From: Brienomyrus brachyistius
Taxonomy: Eukaryota; Chordata; Actinopteri; Osteoglossiformes; Mormyridae
Direction: 5' to 3'
Length of the DNA: 64,000 nt
NCBI RefSeq assembly: GCF_023856365.1
Contig: NC_064540.1
Location: 9,515,691-9,579,690, forward strand
The notes beneath the pieces were generated by a model. That model had not been told where the DNA came from. It saw only the letters and a list, made by a program, of their open reading frames with translations, and ran no database searches. Made by a program: the position numbers and the translations under genes. Every line of letters begins with the position of its first letter. The stretch's first letter is position 1. Positions 38,101 through 46,900 of this stretch are shown here, one piece after another.

Positions 38101-39575
38101 CAATGGGAACGAGGCAGGGAACAACCCAGGATGGGGGGCCAGCCCATCACAGGGCACACTCACACACCATTCACTCACACATGCACTCCTACGGGCAATT
38201 TAGCAACTCCAATTAGCCTCAGCATGTCTTTGGACTGTGGGGGGAAACCAGAGTACCCGGAGGAAACCCCATGGTGGCGATTCGAACCTGGGTCCAAGAG
38301 GGGTGAGGTAACAGTGTTAACCAATGCACCAGCATGCCACCCCCTGTAACCAATCATTTCTTTAAAATTACCACTTTATTGAGGGGAACACAAAAGAATT
38401 AGTTGATATGGTTACTTGAGGTTTTCATAACATGATTAAGATGCACCAAGATGCATTGTTAACCAATGCACCAGCATGCCACCCCCTGTAACCAATCATT
38501 TCTTTAAAATTACCACTTTATTGAGGGGAACACAAAAGAATTAGTTGATATGGTTACTTGAGGTTTTCATAACATGATTAAGATAAATGCAATCTTCTTC
38601 CACTTAAAAACCTTGAAAAAAATTAATAAAGCTAGCCTACCTGAGACTGACCAAGTGCACATCTTGAATAGTTAAATATATGTGTTATTAGATTCAATAG
38701 CGAAAAAGATGAAAAAAAAATTACATTTAGTTTTTATGTTTTATAGCATGCAAATGGCACAGATTCGGTGGAATCACCAAGTGCCGGGGGACTGGTGAGG
38801 ACTGCAGGAACCGAGGTGCCGTTACTGACTGCAGAAGGGCCGATAAGCAGCCCTAATTTTGCAATTTAACGAATACGGAAGCATTGTGGCTCCCCCTCAT
38901 AAACTGCCCCGTTTGTAACAGCCTATTTGAAAGTTTTAACGTTGCATGTTTTATTTTCATATTAATGTACTCGGTTAAGTTAACAATAACAATTTAATTT
39001 AGGCTTATACTGAACGTCTGAAAACGCCCATTCAACATACTAGAATAATTTAACAGGTTCAGTTACAAAATAAGTGATCCCACATTTAGTGATACATGGC
39101 AGTGACAAAGTCATCAAAACACAACTTAAGTATGACAATAGACTACAAACAACAATAATAATAATTCGAAACCCTACTAGTATTTGAATTTCGGAAAGTA
39201 AATATTACAAAGTATCTGAGTCACCGGCGACGCCGCATTCGAAAGCTGAGGGGACGCCACCCGCGCGCCGAGGCTCGCTAATCGCACGCTCACAAAGCTA
39301 ATGCTTTTGCACTACAAGCCTTTACTTACATTTGTCACATCATGCGTGATTTTCCCTTTCGCTTCATCCAAAATTTGGTTGTCATGTTCTTGACTGTAAT
39401 GACTCCGTATAAGATTGTTATCCAGAAGTTCACAGGAGGAGCCCTCGGCTGGCTGTCCGTGAGCTGCTGCCCCGCCGTCCGTGGCATGCATGACGCTGTA
39501 AGCGGGTAAACCGCGGGTACTCTCGGAGGTTGCCATCCTAGCCGATACCAGGCTACAGCTTGGTGCAGAAGTCAT
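24194..39575 (-). CDS. slc2a4rg: SLC2A4 regulator / HDBP1-family transcription factor (nine coding exons)
   Basis: Coding exons in transcript order: 39575-39330, 35648-35458, 27949-27834, 27046-26817, 26687-26587, 26115-25839, 25731-25636, 24513-24401 and 24305-24194. All phases agree (0, 2, 1, 0, 2, 0, 0, 2), giving 493 aa. Family marks in order: [52 protein letters not shown] (nuclear signal-like); a C4-spaced C2H2 finger (C270, C275, H288, H293); [36 protein letters not shown]; and the C-clamp (C466, C479, C482, C488). SLC2A4RG, ZNF395 and ZNF704 share this architecture. Family members bind GC-rich DNA and regulate GLUT4 and huntingtin promoters in mammals. Neighbouring lime1 and zbtb46 in the human order make slc2a4rg the best name. 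The start is the exon 1 ATG; an in-frame ATG (residue 14) and the ATG opening exon 2 are alternatives. Confidence 0.9.
24401..24513 (-). CDS. slc2a4rg: slc2a4rg coding exon 8
   Basis: Acceptor TTGTTCTTTCAAAG|GGC, donor GACCCAG|GTATGT. It encodes residues 420-456 and two bases of R457, ending [20 protein letters not shown], equivalent to the HLIVTSPPRA-type segment before the C-clamp. The acceptor is the least certain boundary; a later in-frame AG would remove 13 residues. Confidence 0.8.
24898..24965 (-). repeat. Truncated SINE-like repeat fragment
   Basis: TTCATCCATTCATCTTCCAA, then GCTTGTCCTGTTCGGGATCG, is the 3' tail of the same common fish repeat seen more fully at 38037-38346. A poly(G) run follows. 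Confidence 0.6.
25427..25440 (-). promoter_or_regulatory. CTCF-like motif
   Basis: The minus strand reads CCAGTAGGTGGCAG, a full match to the CTCF core, in an slc2a4rg intron. Motif only. Confidence 0.4.
25636..25731 (-). CDS. slc2a4rg: slc2a4rg coding exon 7
   Basis: Acceptor CACTGTCTGTCTCAG|GCC, donor GATCTCTG|GTGAGC. It encodes residues 388-419, ATPPSQDS then SSSWQSPP, which line up with the ATPP...SISWQSPP block of ZNF704. An internal GGTGAGC (after AAGGGG) is an alternative donor. Confidence 0.85.
25839..26115 (-). CDS. slc2a4rg: slc2a4rg coding exon 6
   Basis: Acceptor CACTCCTGCAG|CTTG, donor CTATCAG|GTAAAG. It encodes residues 296-387: the acidic [20 protein letters not shown] block, a proline/serine-rich stretch and [16 protein letters not shown], all family signatures. 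Confidence 0.95.
26587..26687 (-). CDS. slc2a4rg: slc2a4rg coding exon 5 (zinc finger)
   Basis: Acceptor GCTTGTCTTGTAG|AAC, donor CCTTGG|GTAAGC. It encodes [14 protein letters not shown] and KHVRTVHLG: a single C2H2 finger with the unusual C-x4-C spacing of this family (C270, C275, H288, H293). Confidence 0.95.
26817..27046 (-). CDS. slc2a4rg: slc2a4rg coding exon 4
   Basis: Acceptor TTCATGTGCAG|TTCC, donor CGAAAG|GTGGGC. It encodes residues 186-261: [34 protein letters not shown], then [13 protein letters not shown]. The serine-proline block and the basic cluster match all three human paralogues; the cluster is a likely nuclear localisation signal. Confidence 0.93.
27834..27949 (-). CDS. 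slc2a4rg: slc2a4rg coding exon 3
   Basis: Acceptor ATGTTGTGTTACAG|GGG, donor GCACAG|GTATGT. It encodes residues 147-184, [20 protein letters not shown] then TSPLVLSD, the conserved N-terminal motif of the family (VMAAAALTSLSTSPL in human SLC2A4RG). Confidence 0.95.
31198..31392 (+). pseudogene. HARBI1-like transposase fragment (broken)
   Basis: From the ATG the frame reads [10 protein letters not shown], then [20 protein letters not shown], then a TAA stop at 31315-31317. It continues in the same frame with [19 protein letters not shown]. These match the start of HARBI1/Harbinger nucleases (RR.F..ERV.RDR.DPL, ..ERYRFS..GI..L). The frame then decays. The catalytic DDE region is absent. Confidence 0.65.
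31542..31861. mobile_element. Tigger/pogo-type MITE nested in the Harbinger relic
   Basis: A 320-bp element with 24-bp terminal inverted repeats (CAGATGCTTCTCTACTTACG left; CAGACGCTCCTCTACTTACG right, read on the minus strand). 22 of the first 24 bases match. It is flanked by TA/TATA, as expected for a Tc1/mariner-pogo target duplication. It has no transposase. More TTACGAAC-type inverted sub-repeats lie inside. Confidence 0.7.
32139..32195. repeat. (CA)n microsatellite
   Basis: Interrupted CA dinucleotides next to the right end of the Harbinger relic. Confidence 0.9.
35458..35648 (-). CDS. slc2a4rg: slc2a4rg coding exon 2
   Basis: Acceptor CTCTTTGATTTCAG|ATG, donor CTGCTCAG|GTATGG. It encodes residues 83-145 and two bases of R146. 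It ends [12 protein letters not shown], matching TPSAHIPVP of human SLC2A4RG. The exon opens with an ATG, so a transcript from an internal promoter could start here. Confidence 0.9.
35962..36480 (+). mobile_element. Degraded Tigger/pogo transposon fragment
   Basis: The left part (CACTGGCGCCTTGGAACTCA onward) has the repeated 'TCGGAACTCGAAC'-like texture of Tigger ends. From about 36321 a decayed frame contains [10 protein letters not shown] and [20 protein letters not shown], resembling the helix-turn-helix start of Tigger/pogo transposases. No right terminal repeat or catalytic domain was found, so it is truncated. Confidence 0.45.
36890..37385. repeat. 27-bp minisatellite (ACTGGTACAGACTGCAGGAA type)
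   Basis: Units of about 27 bp, ACTGGTACAGACTGCAGGAA plus CCAGGGG, are degenerate at the left and nearly perfect at 37195-37385. A stray pair of units lies at about 38786-38840. Open frames with repeated peptides on both strands are artefacts. The array lies in slc2a4rg intron 1. Confidence 0.9.
38037..38346 (-). mobile_element. SINE-like teleost repeat
   Basis: On the minus strand it starts with a head containing GGTTCGAATCG, like a tRNA-type B box (GGTTCGAANNC). It continues with CCTCCGGGTACTCTGGTTTC and CCACAGTCCAAAGACATGCT, and ends CGGTTTGGAAAATGGATGGA. These blocks belong to a very common fish interspersed repeat. Family assignment from memory only. Confidence 0.65.
38315..38584. repeat. 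128-bp direct tandem duplication
   Basis: 38315-38442 and 38457-38584 appear identical and are separated by 14 bp. The copied segment includes the last bases of the SINE-like repeat plus flanking DNA, so the duplication is younger than that insertion. Confidence 0.9.
38786..38840. repeat. Detached copies of the 27-bp minisatellite unit
   Basis: GGACTGGTGAGGACTGCAGG followed by AACCGAGGTGCCGTTACTGA are diverged units of the array at 36890-37385, 1.4 kb away. Confidence 0.7.
39330..39575 (-). CDS. slc2a4rg: slc2a4rg coding exon 1
   Basis: Starts at the ATG (39575-39573 on the minus strand) and encodes residues 1-82, ending [10 protein letters not shown], with donor ACAAAT|GTAAGT. The N-terminus is poorly conserved between paralogues, so this exon rests on the open frame, the strong donor, correct phase and a CpG-rich, CCAAT-containing upstream region. 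M14 is an alternative start. Confidence 0.75.
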
Positions 39576-39769
39576 GATCAGAAAAACAACGCTAAGGCAA
39601 AAATGATCAAGACCGAGCGAGATGTTACGAACACTGTGACAAAAGCGACATTTTTGTTGTCATTTAAACGAATCGTTTCGCTAAACTTGTGCACTTCCAA
39701 CGGATATAACAGAATACATGCTTTGGTAGTGACATTTTTTATCTCACAAATGCGTTACACAGCATCCAA

Positions 39770-39910
39770 CCCCTCAAGCTCCTCGAACTCAAGCCGGACC
39801 AGGCGGCATCCGCTGGCCCCGCCGCTGCTGCTCCGATTGGCTCCTTCAATACATAAACATAACATTATGGCACGTGGCCACTAGTGGGCCTTCATTGATT
39901 GGTGTGTTTA
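39770..39910 (-). promoter_or_regulatory. slc2a4rg: Probable slc2a4rg promoter
   Basis: About 200-330 bp upstream of the ATG, on the minus strand, there are CCAAT boxes (plus-strand ATTGG at 39836-39840 and 39898-39902), an E-box CACGTG at 39871-39876 and GC-rich sequence (CCCCGCCGCTGCTGCTCCGA region). This arrangement is typical of NF-Y/USF-driven, TATA-less promoters. Confidence 0.5.
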
Positions 39911-42341
39911 GAGAACGTCATACTTCGGCAGAAATTCTGCCGGCAGGTTAAGTGGTAAAAACAAACCTAATGGAGCTCTGTAGTGTACTGTCAGGAAATT
40001 GGTCTTTTTTCTTAGTGAAGTACATAAACCCCGGCAAGCAAAGAACATATTGGTACGGGGTTAGCCTCTTGAGGCGAGGACACTGTCAGATTGCTCAAAA
40101 TAATACCTGTTTGAAGTGTTCAACCAGTAAAAGGCTACTTGACGTCCCAGTTTACTGGAATTGTGTTTACTGTTGTGAACTGTAGAGGTGGTTTTAGTTA
40201 TTTATTATCTGCAAAAAAAATATTTGGAGTCGAAACAGAAAACTTCAAAAACTGAATGTTCATATTAAAACCCGTTTTACTTTCGACACGTAACAAATTT
40301 AATTCCCCGCTATTATACATAATAAAAACACAGTTTACTTAGTACATATTTGGCCGATTACTTTGCTCGTATCCGGTCTTCTGAGATGTGGAAGAAACAA
40401 GCGGAAGGAAACCATGACGGGCGCGAGCGCTGCGCCATCTTGCTGGGGGACCGTCACTCCGCCTGTGACACTGCCTGCTAAATATAACTTTAAGGGTTTG
40501 CTTTTAAAGTCGAAAAACGTTTTTTTTCTCCCCTCAAAATATTTATTCTCAGTCTGTATGTATTAAAATGGGATAATAAGATGTATTCGATGATTAACCT
40601 TTACTAGTGAATTATAACCATACTTTCAGGAAAGAAAACTGGAAGCAATATCTATTTTAAGAGGCTTCTTTATTACAAAAGTATAAACTTCACTTTAACA
40701 TTGTTATGAATAATTTTGATAAAAAACATTACAATCTTTTGCACATTAGCACTTAATAACATACAACCCTGTTATTGTTTAGCAAACATACAATGTAGCT
40801 GCCACACTAAATTAATCTGGATTTTAATTGACATGAATTATATCAGACTTTATGAGAACAGAAAACAAAACACGTGATTAGAATTCACATCATAACTGTT
40901 GAAATCTGAGCCGTAGTCATTCCCGACACAAAACGAGAAAGGGAAATCTTTTTTTTTCTCTAAAAACATCGAGGATATTATTATTTTCTTTTGCAACATG
41001 TATACACATCGGATCAACAAAGTAGCACAACGTGTGCCGACCTCTTGGATGCAGTGAAGGAGATTTGTTCTCGTGGTTCGGCTTGTCTCTTTGCCATCGC
41101 GGCACGCACTGACCCTTTTCGCTTCACGCAGAAAAAGATGTAAGCTGCCGTATGGCTGTTTCCACCCAGCTCTGCCGTCTTAAATGATGCGTGTCCGACT
41201 TACGACTCTTCGGATCCGGACCCATGAGAGCCTGTGCGGCTGCCGCTAATCAGTGCGGGACGAGTCCAGCCAGTGCTACGTTGTACTTTATCTCAGTGGA
41301 CCGTAGAGTTCCTGGGTGGGCCAGAGTGGAAGGGTCAACACCCTTTTGGTTCCTCAGCCTTCGGGCAGGAGATAAGACTTGCTGCCCCGCACTATTCCGG
41401 TTAGGCAGACAGAAGCCTGGGCCATGCAGAAATGCCAAACACCCTACAAGATCGTAATCCAGTTTCTAAACATTGTGCTCTTTGACAAAAACAAACGAAC
41501 CGGAAAACAGGAACGCATATGTTACAACAGCAGCAAATAAAACATTTCCACCACTTACAGGGTTTTCAAAAGCATGCATCTTGGAAGCATGCAAATTGCA
41601 TCAACGGCGTCACCGAAAGAAACACGTACGAATGGCAGTGAACTAGCGTCTGTGTAGTACGGTGTGGTGTGTGTATGATGTGCTAAGAAAAAGCAGTGCT
41701 TTTAAAAATACAATGCATTTATGACCACCAGTAATGTGTACATGATTGACATGAGTAAAACAACTTTATTTTCCCCCCCATAGAGTTCCCTTTGTGAATT
41801 CTGTAGGAATCTATGGAAAATTCATCAATTATACCTAAACAATATATTTTCCTCTTTCCCTGAGCTACCTTTTTAAATCAATTTCAGTAATTTTTAAAAT
41901 ATATATTTGGTGTTTTAAAGATAATTTTTGCACTATACAAGATAGCCTGAGGCTCAGGGACTTCAGCAAGCCTACAGGCAGTACTGGTTCAAACCCATGT
42001 GACACCTAGGTGAGCTTCACCAATATCGCCTCTGTCCTCTTCCAAGTAAAACTGGCTGACTGTCAGCACCTGCCAGAAGATGGCGCCCTACACGGCCACC
42101 TAATGGGTTTACCAGCACCGCCTACAGAAAGCTGTTCAACAATTTCTTCAACAATAATATAAGCAACCAATTCATTTGTTTTGTCCTGAAGTCTTTCCAC
42201 AGTCATCTGCCTCTTGGTGTGTGTGTCCTTGCAACAAAACCAAGGCAGATTTGCATGACTGATCTTTCCTATGTCACTCGAAAGAACACGACCGTATTAT
42301 CTAGATGAAGCATTCTAACCCATAATCTCTGGACATGTATA

Positions 42342-42440
42342 TTTTTATTTATTTCGCAGACACTTTTAGGTGTCTGTACACAATTGATGTACAATTGAGA
42401 AAGCGGGGTCGGTCAGGGGACCTTCCAAAATTCAACCCCC
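42342..42440. repeat. Degenerate common teleost repeat
   Basis: TTTATTTCGCAGACACTTTT followed by TGTACAATTGAGAAAGCGGG is a decayed copy of the 'AGCAGACGCTTTTGTCCAAAG' fish repeat family seen again at 46370-46570 and, inverted, at 45236-45280. Confidence 0.5.
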
Positions 42441-43372
42441 TGACCTTTCAAAAATGCCAGTGAACACAGACGATTTTCAGGAATGATGATGGCTGACTGG
42501 ACCCTTACCCAGCGCAGTGCTAGTGTGCCCAATAGGTGTGTACATCCTCCCTACTGTGTGTGAAAGGTCACATGGCTCCAGGGGGATGCCACAAAACTCA
42601 GTAGGCGTTTTGCTGGTCCCATAGCTCCATTAACTTCAAATATTTTTCATTCAGATCAGGATGACGCAATGTGATACCCACCGGTTGTTTGTTTTAATGG
42701 TTGTTTTTTGTTTCAAGCCTTAAACTTTCGAATATGACCTTGGTGTTAGTTCGTAATATGTGTTATTAGTCATAAATATCATAATGCATTTTTCAAAATG
42801 TACAGTTTTTAGCCTTGAAACTTGAAAGCTTCAGTGAAATTTGGGGATTTTCCGGTCTGCTTGTTATTTGTGTCTAAGCAGCTTTTCCGGGCGTGTTTGT
42901 GAGGTCAGCTGCTTCTTCATCCGAGACTGTGTGTCTGCATCCATCGGCATAGATGGACAAGCCACTGCATTTTGCTGAGTGCTGTGGACTGGATTTTGTG
43001 GGACAATCATTGACATTAATGGAATATTTGACCTACAGGTGAGTCTTGCATATATTTTTTTAAGGGTTGGATTTTTTTTGCAACAGCTTTCTGTGTATGT
43101 GCTTACAAGCCACCTTGAAGGATTTGATCTGTGTGCACGTGTGTAAGTGTGCACACCTATGTGTATGGGTATTGAGAGAAAAATAGATAGACACAGAGGC
43201 CGCATGGGTAAGTCTTTACACGACGCATGAATGTATAAGTGGAGGCGGGAGGGTGGCTGTGCAAAGCTCTGCAGCACTGCTCTCTATGCCCACCTCCCAG
43301 CCACCCCCTGCCTAGCAGGAACAACACTCTGGATCACTAAGGGGCTTCACAGTGGGAGAGTCTCTTTGCAGC

Positions 43373-43390
43373 GGCGCCCCCTGCTGGTAG
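43373..43390 (-). promoter_or_regulatory. Strong CTCF-like motif in the lime1 3' UTR
   Basis: The minus strand reads CTACCAGCAGGGGGCGCC, a full match to the CTCF core. It lies about 70 bp beyond the lime1 stop codon, in the probable 3' UTR. Confidence 0.45.
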
Positions 43391-43458
43391 CCAGACTGGC
43401 ACCTACCATGTGCTCATTTTCCAAAGGGGCAAGGCGGGACTGCAGGGGCAGGGGGCCC

Positions 43459-43962
43459 CTACAGGCCCGTGACGTACATCTCCATGCCGTCGTTGAAGGT
43501 GAAGATGGTGGTGGTGCTGCAGCTGGGCACACCCTGCCGCACGTTGCTGATGCTGTCGTACAGGGTCTCGTTCGGGGGGGCCTTGACGGGCAGCCCTTGT
43601 GGAGGCAGCAGCGCCTTCTTCTTCCTCGGCTTCAGTGTGGCGTTGGGAGGCCGCTCCTGCTTCCAGGAGGTGTCCACGGCCTCATAGGCGGAGTCCAACT
43701 CTTCCATGGACCCAGCCCTTGCCGGCCACGGCTTCTCGCTGATGGCCTCATAGCAAGGGTCCTCAGGTGGGGGTGCCACCCGACCGTCCTGCTGGCAGCC
43801 GCCCGTCGCCCACAACTGGGGTTTGACCACCACACTGAAGCCGGCCGAGCAGCCCTCCCTGGCCAGCGTCCGCTGCCCGCTGCTGTCTCTGGATGGTGGA
43901 GAACCAGGTGTGGGTCTCTTCTTCTTAAGGGGTTTCCCAGGTTTTGAGTAGACTTCAGGGAC
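43459..43962 (-). CDS. lime1: lime1 coding exon 6 (tyrosine-rich tail)
   Basis: Acceptor CAACCTGGCCAG|GTCC. It encodes residues 378-544 and the TAG stop. It contains VYSKPGKPLKKKRPTPG (compare LYSRVCKPKRRDPG in human), CYEAIS, AYEAVD, LYDSIS and a C-terminal VTGL. Human PAG1 ends in ITRL, a PDZ ligand; VTGL is also T-x-L but this role is a guess. Confidence 0.9.
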   Translation of the reverse strand, partial: VPEVYSKPGKPLKKKRPTPGSPPSRDSSGQRTLAREGCSAGFSVVVKPQLWATGGCQQDGRVAPPPEDPCYEAISEKPWPARAGSMEELDSAYEAVDTSWKQERPPNATLKPRKKKALLPPQGLPVKAPPNETLYDSISNVRQGVPSCSTTTIFTFNDGMEMYVTGL

Positions 43963-46900
43963 CTGGCCAGGTTGAGGAGAGAGAAATATGTCAGGAACCT
44001 GTCTGTGGGGGATGGAGCTCAAGACCCTAAATGCCTAGAAGGTATGTCTTCTTCGTTCCAGAAAGTCCCAGATAACGACTAACCGTATGCAGGTGTCCTT
44101 ATAGTCGCTGTTCTGCTCAGTGCAATTTTATTTGATGTTTCAAAGACTATTCAGATATGTAGACTACATGCTATATGCTAATGAGCGTCACACCTGTGAG
44201 GGTCATCAAGATCACACTAACAGCCTCACATACTGTACGCACACACCCGGCACTCACCCCCACTGCCACGGAATGCATCTGAGGGCCCCCGCCCTCTGCG
44301 TTACTGGGCTTTAAGGGGCATGGGGGCTTGGCCTGGAACATGCTGAGGTCGTCCTCCTCAGGGGGCTTCCATATGTACTCCTCCCCGTTCCCCATGAACA
44401 CCGCCTCCTGGTGGCGAGAAGGCAGAGAGACCATGTGTGCAAAGCACCAGATTCTTGTCAGCCCACACTCACACATGAACAGCGCCTCCTGGTGGTGAGA
44501 AAGTAGAGATGCTGTGTGCAAAGCACCTGACTCTCGTCAGACGACATTCACACAGCACAGACACAATTCGATTACTACAGTCCCTTCTGCTTTAGGGAGT
44601 TAGGGTTAGGAAGATATAATACAGTTGCTCTGTGGGGGGGATGGTAAGGTTTCTCCTTGGGGGGCAGTGGTATGGTTTCTCTGTGTGGGGAGGGACAGTT
44701 TTTCCTTCCTTGGGGGGATGGTGGTATGGTTTTTCCATGGGGGGGTGGTACGGTATCTCTATGGGGGGGGCGGGATGGTAAGGTTTCTCTGTGTGGGGGG
44801 GGAGGTTGTACGGTTTCTCTGTGGGGGGTGATAAGGTTTCTCCTTGGGGGGCAGTGGTATGGTTTCTGTGTGTGTGGGGGGGGGCAGTTTTTCCTTCCTT
44901 GGAGGGATGCTGGTATGGTTTCTCCATGGGGGGGTTGTACGGTATCTCTATGGGGGGGGCGGGATGGTAAGGTTTCTCTGTGGGGGGGGGGGTGTGGTGG
45001 TAAGGTTTCTCCTGGGCGGGGTGGTACAGTATTTCTATGAAAACAACTAGCAATACTCTCTCATTTGTTGACATTTACAATTTCAGTGACATAAAATTTA
45101 GATTTCATAAAATCAAAATTTAAGTCAGTGCTCCTTCTCTCCATGGTGTGTCAGCAGGTTACAACGGCGTGTCTGTGATCAGACGGCTGTGGTTGGCTGA
45201 GTGACTTCACCATTCACCCTGCTTTTTCAAAAACACTTGTCTCTTTGGATAAAAGTGTCTGCTTAATAAATGTATAAATTCCACATTGCTTACTGGAATG
45301 TTCTGTTCTTTTAAATGCACAACTATATGGTATTTGCACATTATTTCGCTCAAACTGAATCACTGATTTTTTTTAATCATCTACTTTAGGCCTTGGGAAT
45401 ATCCTATAGCAGTCAGAACATCCCAGAACGTGAGTGAAGCTCAGAGTCATCAGTGGACGTCTGTTCCTTGGACTGCACTGTGAACAGTGTGAAGGTCTTT
45501 GAACGAGTGTCTCACTGGAACTATACACTCACATTCACCTCCCTGCAAAGATTCATTCTTCCGCTTTTCCTTAGAAATATGATATGAATGTTGCTTCCCT
45601 CCTTGACTAAAAATGGCGAATGAGAGCCAGTGAGGTACGCAAGGGCGTGCTATAAGGGAGCATATTATTGGCTGGAAACTAAACCTGGGACTGAATGCTT
45701 ACAGTTAATGAATGAACGTGAGCCTCTAGTTTAGTTCTGAAGGAGGGACCTGAAAGAGTGAGCGAAATACACCATGTACTTGTGTAGTAAATAGCCTACA
45801 TGCGCGGAGACTTTCCTTTCGCCAGAAATGGATTTTAGAGATGCAATATTTTCATGACTTGAAATGATTTTAACCAAAGGTTTGTTAGTATTTGGAGTAG
45901 TTATTTGACTTTGTGATGGGCTGTTAGGTTTGCATTTTTAACAAATACAACTATAATGAATTTTTTTTTTCTCACATGACTTATTGGTGATATTTGATTT
46001 AATGTACTCCTTAGCACTATTTAGCCTAAATAATGGGATATTTTTGGACATAATTTTATGCGAACAGGAAGTGCCACTGAACAAGTTGGTGCATGACTCT
46101 TTTGGGCGAAGTGAATCAAACGAACCGTGTCTCAATAACGAGTCATTTCGCCCACGTCTACAGGCCAGAGGTGTCTACAGGCTACAGGCTACATGCTTTC
46201 CCACCTGACTATAGCAGTCAATCCCTGCTGATGTAACTTATCACCGCTTTAGATGTGTAAGAGCATTTGAATTAGCACCTGATGAACACCTGGATCTTTC
46301 AATAACAGTAACTCCTCTCCAAGAGACTGCTTCCATAGTTAAACTGGAACAGCTGTGCTTAGATAAAAAGCAGTACGTTTTAATTTCAGTTACTTTTGTC
46401 CAAAAAGATGTACGAATGAGAAAACAGAGTCAACCAGGCCCAAGAGCAATTGAGGGTTGGGGGCCTTGCTTTGCTGAGGGGCCCTATGTTAACATCACTT
46501 TGCTGACTCTAAGATTTTAACCAGTGACATTTTGATCACAGGTACAGTCCTCTAACCTGCTGAGCCAAACACCACTTCACACCACCAGCTCTTAATCTCT
46601 TAATTACATCTTCTTTGTCTGGGTTTAACATTGGAAAAACGGATCCTGGCAAAGACACTGAACAGATACTGAACAGAAGTGTGATGATCCACCATCTGTC
46701 TAAATCTGCTAATGCTAACATTCAGTCATCATTACTCCTGACTGTATGTCTTTCGAGTCCCGTTGCCACCCCGAGCGAGTACGTTGGTGTTTGGTGCCCT
46801 CTGGCGGCCGTTTAGTAGAAAAATCCTGATTTATAATTGCAGTCATATTAACGCGTTTTACTGTGACCTGGCAGTTATCAGTTTCATCAGCACAGGCACA

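Larger units (their letters stand above)
35649..39329 (-). other. slc2a4rg: slc2a4rg intron 1
   Basis: 3.7 kb containing the Tigger relic, the 27-bp minisatellite, the SINE-like repeat and the 128-bp duplication described separately. CpG-rich sequence (about 39220-39300) next to exon 1 is probably part of a promoter CpG island. Confidence 0.8.
39911..43458. other. slc2a4rg-lime1 intergenic region
   Basis: No gene seen. It holds an ETS-like GCGGAAG (40401) and a YY1-like CGCCATCTT (40433-40441) in a small CpG-rich patch. A degenerate repeat lies at 42342-42440. The lime1 3' UTR begins at 43458 and runs to lower coordinates. The open frame at 41191-41457 matches nothing I recognise. Confidence 0.5.

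Noticed and set aside
38037..38346. tRNA gene suggested by the B-box-like GGTTCGAATCG
   Set aside because: No cloverleaf or A box at the right distance; the surrounding sequence is a dispersed fish repeat.
41191..41457. 88-residue open frame in the slc2a4rg-lime1 gap
   Set aside because: No recognisable domain, splice sites or codon bias; an antisense frame of similar length exists, as in random GC-rich DNA.
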